A stretch of DNA of 23,520 nucleotides. Origin: an uncultured Oscillospiraceae bacterium. Its GTDB lineage: Bacteria; Bacillota; Clostridia; Oscillospirales; Ruminococcaceae. The notes under the pieces are model-generated. The model had not been told where the DNA came from, searched no databases, and saw only the letters and a list, made by a program, of their open reading frames with translations. The stretch is taken from NCBI GenBank assembly GCA_900547385.1, contig URGQ01000022.1:1-23520 (forward strand). The letters are read 5' to 3'. This document shows positions 7,333 through 13,904 of the stretch, piece by piece (positions within the stretch are counted from its first letter, which is position 1; each line of letters begins with the position of its first letter). Position numbers and translations under genes: made by a program.

Positions 7333-8655
7333 ATGGAAAAACCAAAGCAAATCACTGAGCAATCCCATTCCATCCCCGTTGCGGGGGAAGCGGATGTAAT
7401 CGTAGTAGGCGGCGGCGTAGCCGGTGTAGCCGCCGCGGTTTCGGCCGCACGCAATGGCTCCCGGGTTATTCTGCTGGAGAAAAGCATCATCCTGGGCGGT
7501 CTGGCTACCCTGGGCCATGTCTGCATCTATCTGCCTCTGGATGACGGTTTGGGGCACAAGGTATATGGCGGCCTGGCGGAGGAGCTGCTGCATGTCTGCA
7601 TCCGCTACGGCTACGATAACCTGCCAGATTGCTGGCGGAACGGGCCCGATACCGTGGACACCCCCACCGGCCGCTACCGCACCAATTTTAATATCCCGGC
7701 TGCCGTGTGCGCACTGGATGAGCTGATGGAACAGGAAGGTATTCAGGTCGTTTTTGATACCAACTTCTGCGCGCCCATCATGGAGGGTAAAACCTGCAAG
7801 GGCGTCATTGTCGAAAACAAATCCGGACGCACCGCCTACCTGGCCAAGGCCTTTGTGGATGCCAGCGGCGACCTGGACCTGATGTTCCGGGCCGGCGCTC
7901 CCACCGAAACACAGCGGAGCATTGTTTCCCACTGGGCACATGAAATAGACCTGGATACCATGAAAAAAGGCCTGGAGACCGGGCAGGCCCTGCAGGCACT
8001 GCCGCTGCGCTGGCTGGGGCTTCGCCCCGATGCCGATAACAGAGAGGCGGAGATCCCCATGTACTATGGCACCACCAGTGAGGGCGTCAACGGATATATC
8101 CGTACCAGCCGCAAGCTGGCGCTGGACTACTTAAAGCAGCACCAGAGCCCCTCCTACGCGCAGATGACCCTGCCGCTTATGCCGCAGTTCCGTATGACCC
8201 GCCGGCTGGTTGGCAAGGAGCAGCTGGAGGTAGTGCCTGACCGGTATGTGGAAAGCTCAATCGGCTGCATGATCCACTCGCTGGAAATCCCTGCCGAAGT
8301 ATACGAGTTCCCATACGGCGGCCTCATCGATACCGAGATCACCAACATTGCCGCAGCCGGAAGGATCGTTTCTGCCACTGGCCGCGGCTGGGAAGTCGCA
8401 CGGTTTATTCCCGCCTGTGTTCTCACCGGTGAAGCTGCCGGCTTGGCTGTTTCCATGGCTGCCAAGGAGAATATCAGCCTGCAGGCGCTGGATGTGCCCG
8501 CCCTGCAGCACACTTTGGCCAGCCGCGGCGTCAAGATCCACATGGATGAAGCCCTGCGCCGGAACCGCCGCCCCCAGCTCGGAGAAAAGAAGGACCCCAA
8601 AAAGACGGATGCCACATCCGTTGTTCGGGCGGATTCCCTTTCCTACCGTCACTGA
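7333..8655 (+). CDS. FAD-dependent oxidoreductase (FAD_oxidored family)
   Basis: A 440-residue flavoprotein. The N-terminus carries DVIVVGGGVAGVAAAVSAAR (residues 21-40), a GxGxxG dinucleotide fold, followed by LLEK at residues 47-50, whose Glu normally binds the ribose of FAD. GGLAT (about 54-58) and a VDASGDLDLMFRAGA-type segment (about 175-190) follow the PF12831 FAD-dependent oxidoreductase pattern. Near residues 338-370 a second FAD-contact region reads GRIVSATGRGWEVARF...TGEAAGLAVSMA. No heme or iron-sulfur motif and no signal peptide are visible, so it is a cytoplasmic enzyme. A weak ribosome site (ACGAGG, ten bases upstream) supports this start. Its neighbours suggest it acts on a compound imported by the permease, but the substrate is unknown. 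Confidence 0.85.
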   Translation: MEKPKQITEQSHSIPVAGEADVIVVGGGVAGVAAAVSAARNGSRVILLEKSIILGGLATLGHVCIYLPLDDGLGHKVYGGLAEELLHVCIRYGYDNLPDCWRNGPDTVDTPTGRYRTNFNIPAAVCALDELMEQEGIQVVFDTNFCAPIMEGKTCKGVIVENKSGRTAYLAKAFVDASGDLDLMFRAGAPTETQRSIVSHWAHEIDLDTMKKGLETGQALQALPLRWLGLRPDADNREAEIPMYYGTTSEGVNGYIRTSRKLALDYLKQHQSPSYAQMTLPLMPQFRMTRRLVGKEQLEVVPDRYVESSIGCMIHSLEIPAEVYEFPYGGLIDTEITNIAAAGRIVSATGRGWEVARFIPACVLTGEAAGLAVSMAAKENISLQALDVPALQHTLASRGVKIHMDEALRRNRRPQLGEKKDPKKTDATSVVRADSLSYRH

Positions 8656-8716
8656 GACACTGAGGAAGCCCCGCTGCATTGCCTACCCGCTGCCATAACC
8701 AAAAGGAGGGCGCACT

Positions 8717-9670
8717 ATGGAGATCCAATACCTGAAGACTGTACTGCTGGTGGCCACCCACCTGAATTTCAGCAAGGTCGCTGAGGAGATCCCCTGTGCG
8801 CCCTCCTCGGTCTCCCGGCAGGTGAAGTGTGTGGAGGAGGCCCTGGGCATCACCTTATTTGACCGTCCCGTCCGGGGCGAGCGCCTGAAGCTGACAGGGC
8901 CGGGCACCAGCGTTCTTCCCTATATCGCACAGGTGGTGGGACAATATGAATCGCTGGAGTTTCACATCAGCCGGCTGAAGGGCCAGGATGAGAAGCCCTA
9001 TACCATCGGTCTTCCTCTGGGGCGCATCAGCATAAAAACCGAGTGCCTGCTGATGGAAAAATTCTATCTGTATGCCCCCGGGCACAATATTCAGTTTCTA
9101 TTTTACCAATCCTCGGAGGTCGAAGCCTGCCTGCGCAGTCGGGAATTTGACGCGCTGCTGGTCACTCGTGTCTTTTGGCAGGAGGACCGTAATAAAACGC
9201 CTGCCTTCTGCACCATACCGGGTACCCGCTGTACCCTGCTGCACAATCAGCCGCTATGTATTGTCATGCGGGCGGACCACCCCTTGGCTGGACAAGCGGA
9301 AGTAGATGTGGGCGACCTGCGGGAGCAGAGCTTTATCCTGTACTATGATCCCATCCGGGAAGGGATCCGTACCGGAGATATCCAAACAGACGGTTTTCTC
9401 CGTCACTGCCAGCAAGCCGGATTTGTGCCCAAGCTGGAGATCATCTCCAAGAACATCTCCGAGCTGCGCAATGTATGCGTAGAAAACTTCAACTGGGTCT
9501 ACCCCACCTTCCAGCCGAACTGGATGCTTCCCTCTTCCCAGATTCGGGCTGTCCCACTGAAGGATCCCCTGTATGGCTCTGAATACTATCTGATTACCGC
9601 CGAGGACCACACTGATGACACCGCTGAAATGGTCCGGCGGTTCTTCCGGCAAACCTTCTCTGCGGATTAA
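8717..9670 (+). CDS. LysR-family transcriptional regulator
   Basis: A 317-residue LysR-type regulator. Residues 1-62 form the winged helix-turn-helix (EIQYLKTVLLVA, FSKVAEE, SSVSRQVKCVEEALGITLFDR), ending in the usual LFDR-R-LTGPG segment. A linker helix and a two-lobed ligand-binding domain cover about 90-305. AGGAGGG lies nine bases before the ATG. It is 61 bases after the oxidoreductase gene in the same direction, so it may be co-transcribed with it and is the likely controller of the permease/oxidoreductase locus. LysR proteins usually need a small-molecule co-inducer, here perhaps the permease substrate. Confidence 0.9.
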   Translation: MEIQYLKTVLLVATHLNFSKVAEEIPCAPSSVSRQVKCVEEALGITLFDRPVRGERLKLTGPGTSVLPYIAQVVGQYESLEFHISRLKGQDEKPYTIGLPLGRISIKTECLLMEKFYLYAPGHNIQFLFYQSSEVEACLRSREFDALLVTRVFWQEDRNKTPAFCTIPGTRCTLLHNQPLCIVMRADHPLAGQAEVDVGDLREQSFILYYDPIREGIRTGDIQTDGFLRHCQQAGFVPKLEIISKNISELRNVCVENFNWVYPTFQPNWMLPSSQIRAVPLKDPLYGSEYYLITAEDHTDDTAEMVRRFFRQTFSAD

Positions 9671-9693
9671 ATCGCCCTCCGTAAATAAACAAA

Positions 9694-9733
9694 CTGAAGT
9701 CCTCCGCATGGGATCCCACGCGGAGGACTTCAG
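9694..9733 (-). terminator. Shared terminator between lysR-type gene and asnS
   Basis: A hairpin with 14-base perfect arms CTGAAGTCCTCCGC and GCGGAGGACTTCAG, with a further TGGGATCCCA palindrome inside the loop. On the minus strand it is followed by TTTGTTTATTTA, a T-rich tail, and lies 14 bases past the asnS stop. It probably also stops plus-strand transcripts from the LysR gene, though that side has no T-run. Confidence 0.8.
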
Positions 9734-9747
9734 CATATATATTCGGT

Positions 9748-11142
9748 TTAGAATTCCGCAAAGCCGGTGGTGCGGGGGAAGGGCAGTACATCACGGATAT
9801 TCGGGATGCCGGTGACATACATGATGAGCCGCTCGAAGCCCAGGCCGAAACCGGCGTGGCGCGCGCCGCCGAAGCGCCGCAGGTCGAGGTACCACCAGTA
9901 GTCCTCCTCATTCAGCCCCAGCTCGTGGATGCGGTCCAGCAGGATGTCCAGACGCTCCTCACGCTGGCTGCCGCCGATGATCTCGCCAATGCCGGGCACC
10001 AGCAGGTCTACAGCCGCTACGGTCTTGCCGTCATCGTTCAGGCGCATATAGAAGGCCTTGATCTCCTTGGGATAATTGGTAACAAAGACCGGCTTACCGA
10101 AAATCTTTTCGGTGAGGTAGCGCTCATGCTCAGTCTGCAGGTCCACGCCCCAGCTTACGGGGTACTCAAACTCCACATCGGCCTTTTGCAGCCGGTCGAT
10201 GGCCTCGGTATAGGTGCAGACGGCAAAGTCGCTGTTTACCACATGGTTCAGGCGTTCCAGCAGGCCCTTATCCACAAAGTTATTGAAGAATTCCAGCTCG
10301 CGGGGGCACTGCTCCATCACATAGCGCAGCACATATTTTATCATGTCCTCCGCCAGCACCATATTGTCCTCCAGGTCGGCAAAGGCGATCTCCGGTTCGA
10401 TCATCCAGAACTCGGCGGCATGGCGGCCGGTGTAGGATTTTTCCGCGCGGAAGGTGGGGCCGAAGGTGTAGATCTTGCCAAAGGCCATAGCCATACACTC
10501 GCCCTCCAGCTGACCGCTGACGGTGAGGTTGGTGGCTTTGCCGAAGAAATCCTGGCTGTAATCGATCTTGCCGTCCTCGGTCAGAGGGGGATCAGCGGGA
10601 TCGATGGTGGTGACGCGGAACATCTCGCCGGCACCCTCGCAGTCGCTGCCGGTGATGAGCGGGGTGTGCGCGTACACAAAGCCGCGCTCGGTAAAGAACC
10701 TATGGATGCCCTGGGCCGCAACAGAACGCACTCTAAACGCCGCGCTAAAGGTATTGGTGCGGGGGCGCAGGTGCTGGATGGTGCGCAGAAACTCCATGCT
10801 GTGGCGCTTTTTCTGCAGGGGATAATCGGGGGTGGAGGCGCCCTCCACGGTGATCTTCTCCGCATGGATTTCAAAGGACTGCTTGGCCTCGGGGGTCAGC
10901 AGCAGACGGCCGGTGACAATAAGCGCCGCGCCGACATTCTGGCGGGAGATCTCATCGTAATTGGCCAGTTTATTTTCCTCAAACACCACCTGCAGATTGC
11001 TGAAGTAGCTGCCATCGTTCAGCTCGATGAAGCCAAGGGCCTTGCTGGAGCGCAGGGTGCGCACCCAGCCGCAGATAGTGACCGGCTCCGCGGTGTAGCG
11101 CTCCGGCTCCGCAAACAGTGCTTTGATCTCTACTCGTTTCAT
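9748..11142 (-). CDS. asnS: Asparagine--tRNA ligase
   Basis: A 464-residue class IIb aminoacyl-tRNA synthetase that charges tRNA-Asn. The N-terminal OB-fold shows VTICGWVRTLRSSKALGFIEL (about residues 22-42). Motif 2 appears as FRAEKSYTGRHAAEFWMIEPE, and motif 3 as GFGLGFERLIMYVTGIPNIRD close to the C-terminus, which ends PFPRTTGFAEF as in AsnRS rather than AspRS. The length matches the family. The start at 11142 follows AAGGAAGGAT. An alternative in-frame ATG 18 codons upstream lies across the promoter -10 box, so it is rejected. The leader is only about 35 bases, so there is no room for a T-box riboswitch. Confidence 0.95.
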   Translation of the reverse strand: MKRVEIKALFAEPERYTAEPVTICGWVRTLRSSKALGFIELNDGSYFSNLQVVFEENKLANYDEISRQNVGAALIVTGRLLLTPEAKQSFEIHAEKITVEGASTPDYPLQKKRHSMEFLRTIQHLRPRTNTFSAAFRVRSVAAQGIHRFFTERGFVYAHTPLITGSDCEGAGEMFRVTTIDPADPPLTEDGKIDYSQDFFGKATNLTVSGQLEGECMAMAFGKIYTFGPTFRAEKSYTGRHAAEFWMIEPEIAFADLEDNMVLAEDMIKYVLRYVMEQCPRELEFFNNFVDKGLLERLNHVVNSDFAVCTYTEAIDRLQKADVEFEYPVSWGVDLQTEHERYLTEKIFGKPVFVTNYPKEIKAFYMRLNDDGKTVAAVDLLVPGIGEIIGGSQREERLDILLDRIHELGLNEEDYWWYLDLRRFGGARHAGFGLGFERLIMYVTGIPNIRDVLPFPRTTGFAEF

Positions 11143-11181
11143 GGGTCTTATCCTTCCTTTTTTCCGAAAGTGATTTATAAT

Positions 11182-11210
11182 ATTATAGTACGCCAAAGGG
11201 CCGGGCGCAA
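11182..11210 (-). promoter_or_regulatory. Sigma-A promoter of asnS
   Basis: Minus strand: TTGCGC (11210-11205), 17 bases, TATAAT (11187-11182), about 40 bases before the asnS start. Confidence 0.75.
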
Positions 11211-11272
11211 TCCTTTCTTTGCCCGTAATGCGAAAAAATGTCTTTTAGGGCAACTTTTTTGCAAAAAGGGGG

Positions 11273-11301
11273 TTGCTTTTATGCCGGTAATACGGTATAA
11301 T
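11273..11301 (+). promoter_or_regulatory. Sigma-A promoter of tRNA-Ser
   Basis: TTGCTT (11273-11278), 17 bases, TATAAT (11296-11301). The predicted start lies near 11308, about 40 bases before the mature tRNA. The short leader can pair as CAGGA/TCCTG. Confidence 0.75.
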
Positions 11302-11346
11302 AAATTCTCGTCAGGACTTTTACTTGACCCATCCTGATAACGACAT

Positions 11347-11438
11347 GGAGATGTCGCCTAGTTGGTCGAGGGCGCACGACTGGAAATCGTGTAACCGTCA
11401 AAAGCGGTTCGAGAGTTCGAATCTCTCCATCTCCGCCA
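11347..11438 (+). tRNA. tRNA-Ser (anticodon GGA)
   Basis: A 92-base class II tRNA. The acceptor arms GGAGATG and CATCTCC pair perfectly. The D-arm carries CTAGTTGGTCGAGGGC. The anticodon stem CACGA/TCGTG holds the loop CTGGAAA with anticodon GGA. The long variable arm (AACCG/CGGTT) is typical of serine tRNAs, and the T-arm loop is TTCGAAT. Discriminator G is followed by an encoded CCA. It reads UCC and UCU codons. It is a single tRNA gene with its own promoter and terminator. Confidence 0.97.
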
Positions 11439-11472
11439 AGGAAAAACCCGCAGAAATGCGGGTTTTTCCTTT
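11438..11472 (+). terminator. Terminator of tRNA-Ser
   Basis: Hairpin AAAAACCCGC...GCGGGTTTTT directly after the CCA end, followed by CCTTTGTTT. The flanking AAGG/CCTT also pairs. A second GCGGGTTTTT copy without its partner arm follows at about 11479. Confidence 0.85.
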
Positions 11473-11570
11473 GTTTATGCGGGTTTTTAGGCTTTTTGCA
11501 CTTTGCGCTTATTGCTTATTTTTTGCGTTTTTTTGCGTTTCAAGGGCACAGAAAAAGCACAGGAAAATAT

Positions 11571-11601
11571 CGAAAAATGCCCCCTCCGGTGATGGAGGGG
11601 G
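11571..11601 (-). terminator. Terminator of the truncated gene
   Basis: Minus strand: arms CCCCCTCC and GGAGGGGG around ATCACC, followed by CATTTTTC. It lies 12 bases past the TAA of the gene remnant, showing that the remnant was once the 3' end of a normally terminated gene. Confidence 0.8.
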
Positions 11602-11612
11602 TATTGCTGCGT

Positions 11613-11749
11613 TTAGGCCTTGATGAAGTATTTATACACCGGGTTACCGCCCTTAGCGTATGCCTCTGCTTCCACACAGCGGCTATATGTGCTGGATGCC
11701 GCATACTTATCTCCAAGGAGGTTCTTCTGCGCTTTGTATATGGAGTACT
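11613..11749 (-). pseudogene. 3' remnant of an unidentified gene, cut by the TIR element
   Basis: Minus strand: about 45 codons of protein-like sequence end at TAA (11615-11613). They include KYSIYKAQKNLLGDKYAASS, then TYSRCVEAEAYAKGGNP and VYKYFIKA. A good terminator follows 12 bases later. Upstream, the frame runs into the inverted-repeat end of the neighbouring element and meets a stop at 11783-11781, with no ATG or ribosome site. The best reading is a gene whose 5' part was lost when the element inserted or by later deletion. The protein family is not recognised. No equivalent N-terminal part is found on the other side of the element. Confidence 0.6.
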
Positions 11750-12138
11750 TACCCTCGTTTAACAAGGACACACACGCTTTTCAGCAGCGAAAATCGGCGC
11801 TGACAGCGTCATCTCGTCGTCGCGGACTGCGCTTCATGTCGGGGCGCTATTCCTACGGAATAGGCACCCCTCCAACGCTTCGTCGCTCCGCCTCTCCCCA
11901 CGAGGTCTTACGACCTTGCGGGGACCCCGCAGCAGCATACGCCAGTATGCCGGCGTCCTCTTCCTTGTCATCATCCGGTTTTCTCTCGCCGAAAAGTCCT
12001 GCGGAGTTTTTGCGCGGGAGAAATGGCGCCAGAGGAAGCGCGGAGCGGTAGGCAGGCTGGCGCCTGTCAACGCGACGCGCAATGTCGGGCGGTATTTATG
12101 CCCGCAAAAACCGTATGTGCTCTTGTTAAACGAAGGTA
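11750..12138. mobile_element. MITE-like non-coding element with 32-bp terminal inverted repeats
   Basis: The ends 11750-11781 and 12107-12138 are inverted copies matching at 27 of 32 bases. Both contain TCGTTTAACAAG and CACA.ACG, then a T4 run. Similarity and a hairpin just inside each end continue for some tens of bases. The 389-base interior has several short hairpins (GCGCTATTCC/GGAATAGGC, GAGGTC/GACC, GCATAC/GTATGC) and no convincing gene. It resembles a miniature inverted-repeat element moved by an enzyme encoded elsewhere. Clear target duplications are not seen, so the exact ends are uncertain by a few bases. Confidence 0.6.
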
Positions 12139-12166
12139 TACATATCAATTATACTTTCCAAACAGC

Positions 12167-12199
12167 AAGCCGCGCGGATCATTACGACCCGCGCGGCTT
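12167..12199 (-). terminator. Terminator of the DAACS symporter gene
   Basis: Arms AAGCCGCGCGG and CCGCGCGGCTT (perfect) around an 11-base loop, 45 bases past the symporter stop. On the minus strand it is followed by GCTGTTTGG, a weak T-tract. It would also work in the plus direction. Confidence 0.65.
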
Positions 12200-12243
12200 T
12201 GTTCAGAAAGAGATTATGAAAAAGATGTAGGAAGATATCTTAA

Positions 12244-13491
12244 TTACTTGGCCATCGCAGCCTTTTTGGCCTCTTTCTTGGCCTCCAGCCGGCTTACAAT
12301 GACGGCACAGGCCGCATCGCCTACGATATTGATGGTGGTACGACCCATATCAAACAGACGGTCGATACCATAGATGAGCAGGATGCCCTCCACGGGGATT
12401 CCTACGCTGGTGAGCACCATCGCCAACATTACCACACCGGCGCCGCTAACGCCTGCTGTGCCGATGGAAGCCAAGGTCGCGGTTACTACTACCATGACCA
12501 ATTGGCCAACAGTCAGATTCATACCGTAGCAGCAGGCCAGGAAGATGGTATTAACAGCCATGTAAACCGCGGTACCATCCATATTGATGGTTGCGCCCAG
12601 CGGCAGCACAAAGGAGGAAACCTCCTCACTGGCGCCCAGGTTCACGGCACATTCCTTATTGATGGGCAGGGTAGCCACACTGGAGGTGGAGGAAAACGCA
12701 AAGACCATCGCGGGGATCATGCCCTTGAAGAACTTGAAGGGACTCATGCCGCCCATCGTCTTAACGGTGATGGAATAGGTGATAACGGCGTGCAGGATGT
12801 ATCCCAGATACGCAACGCCCAGTACCTTTGCCAGATCGCCCAGAATTTCCGGGCCCTGGTTGGAAACGACCCAGGTCATCATGCAGAATACGCCGATGGG
12901 AGAGATCTTGATGATGAACATCATCACCTTCATGAACACTTCGTTCAGGCTCTCGAACAGCTCGGCCGTTGCCCGGCCTTTTTCTCCGGTAAGGATGATC
13001 CCGGCGCCGATGAGCAGCGCAATGACAATGATCTGCAGCATCGAGGCGTTGGCGAAGGGTGCCACGATATTACTGGGGAAGATATCCACCAGCGTGGTCA
13101 TAAAGTCAGCGCTGACAGGTTTATCCCAGGTCCCCAGGCCTTCTGTTGAAAGCTGCGGGAATCCTCCCTTAAAGATATTGGCCAGCACCAGGCCGATAAT
13201 GAGCGCCACAATGGTGGTGCAGATGTAATAGACCAGCGTTTTCCAGCCGATGGAGCCGACCTTTTTGATATCCTTCATGCTGATCATGCCGCAGACCATC
13301 GAGAACAGCACGATGGGAACCACGATGAATTTCAGCAGATTTACAAAAATCGTCCCGATGGGCTTGATGAACTTGGTAGCAAAGGCCGCGCCGCCGGGTA
13401 GATATACCAGCCCCCAGCCGATGCCTGCGCCGAAGATGAGCGCTAAAAAGATCCAGAATGCCAGCGACAGCTTCTTTTTACCGGTTGACAT
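12244..13491 (-). CDS. Dicarboxylate/amino acid:cation symporter (DAACS family)
   Basis: A 415-residue sodium- or proton-coupled importer of glutamate/aspartate or C4-dicarboxylates (PF00375, GltP/DctA type). About eight membrane helices plus two re-entrant loops are visible. Signature segments are the serine-rich FAFSSTSSVATLP (about residue 264), the NMDGTAVY motif (about 303), the GTAGVSGAGVVML re-entrant loop and DRLFDMGRTTINIVGDA near the C-terminus, where Asp and Arg/Thr/Asn residues bind substrate and cation. The start at 13491 follows GAGG by ten bases. An upstream GTG seven codons earlier is less likely because the ribosome site would fall inside the gene. It has its own promoter and terminator. 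The exact substrate cannot be fixed from motifs. Confidence 0.92.
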   Translation of the reverse strand: MSTGKKKLSLAFWIFLALIFGAGIGWGLVYLPGGAAFATKFIKPIGTIFVNLLKFIVVPIVLFSMVCGMISMKDIKKVGSIGWKTLVYYICTTIVALIIGLVLANIFKGGFPQLSTEGLGTWDKPVSADFMTTLVDIFPSNIVAPFANASMLQIIVIALLIGAGIILTGEKGRATAELFESLNEVFMKVMMFIIKISPIGVFCMMTWVVSNQGPEILGDLAKVLGVAYLGYILHAVITYSITVKTMGGMSPFKFFKGMIPAMVFAFSSTSSVATLPINKECAVNLGASEEVSSFVLPLGATINMDGTAVYMAVNTIFLACCYGMNLTVGQLVMVVVTATLASIGTAGVSGAGVVMLAMVLTSVGIPVEGILLIYGIDRLFDMGRTTINIVGDAACAVIVSRLEAKKEAKKAAMAK

Positions 13492-13532
13492 AATGTTTAC
13501 ACCTCGTATCACATAGATTTAATATGCTTCAC

Positions 13533-13560
13533 AGTATAGCACTTATTTTTCATTTGTAAA
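13533..13560 (-). promoter_or_regulatory. Sigma-A promoter of the DAACS symporter gene
   Basis: Minus strand: TTTACA (13560-13555), 16 bases, TATACT (13538-13533) preceded by TGC (extended -10), about 42 bases before the ATG. The region 13561-13715 beyond it is AT-rich; I see nothing else in it. Confidence 0.65.
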
Positions 13561-13715
13561 TACTTTTTGCAAGTTTTTATTTCGTCTAAATTCATTTTTA
13601 TGCGCCGTACAGGCGATATGCTCCCTATTTTACGCTTTTTTAGCTAATATGACGAACATTTTTGCATGTTGCGGTTTTCCGTTACTTCATTCCGCGCAAT
13701 ATCCCCTCCCTATTT

Positions 13716-13817
13716 CCTGCAAGATCCGGCGTTCGGCCCGCAGGGCGTTCCGGCTTTGCCGGAACTGGGCGGCCAAAGGCCGCCTACGCCCGCCTGCGGC
13801 GGGCGGCCCTGCGGGCC
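13716..13817 (+). repeat. Cloverleaf repeat, copy A (complete)
   Basis: A conserved left flank CCTGCAAGATCCGGC (13716-13730) is followed by an outer stem GGCCCGCAGGGC (13735-13746) pairing with GCCCTGCGGGCC (13806-13817). Inside are three perfect hairpins: GTTCCGGC-TTT-GCCGGAAC (13747-13765), GGCGGCC-AAA-GGCCGCC (13768-13784) and CGCCCGCC-TGC-GGCGGGCG (13787-13805). Nearly every base is paired. The flank to about 13855 is shared with copy D (GCTCTTT...AGCGGCGCA). It lies beyond the terminator of the 504-residue protein gene. Confidence 0.85.
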
Positions 13818-13856
13818 GTCCCCCTCCGCCGCTCTTTTCCCCCACAGCGGCGCAAG

Positions 13857-13897
13857 CAACAAAAGCCCGGCAGGAATCCCCCTGATTCCCACCGGGC
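13857..13897 (-). terminator. Terminator of the GADGPT-motif protein gene
   Basis: Minus strand: GCCCGG...CCGGGC outer arms with inner arms GGAATC/GATTCC and a five-base loop, followed by TTTTGTTG. It starts eight bases past the stop codon. Confidence 0.85.
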
Positions 13898-13904
13898 CTT
13901 CCGT

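Noticed and set aside
11143..11181. T-box riboswitch in front of asnS
   Set aside because: The leader between promoter and start is only about 35 bases, too short for a T-box, and no antiterminator pattern is present.
9856..11337. Plus-strand open frame (493 codons) opposite asnS
   Set aside because: Antisense to a certain synthetase gene and crosses its promoter; no recognisable domain.
11834..12148. 104-codon minus-strand frame inside the inverted-repeat element
   Set aside because: Begins in the inverted repeat, has Arg-rich low-information sequence and no ribosome site. Kept only as part of the non-coding element.
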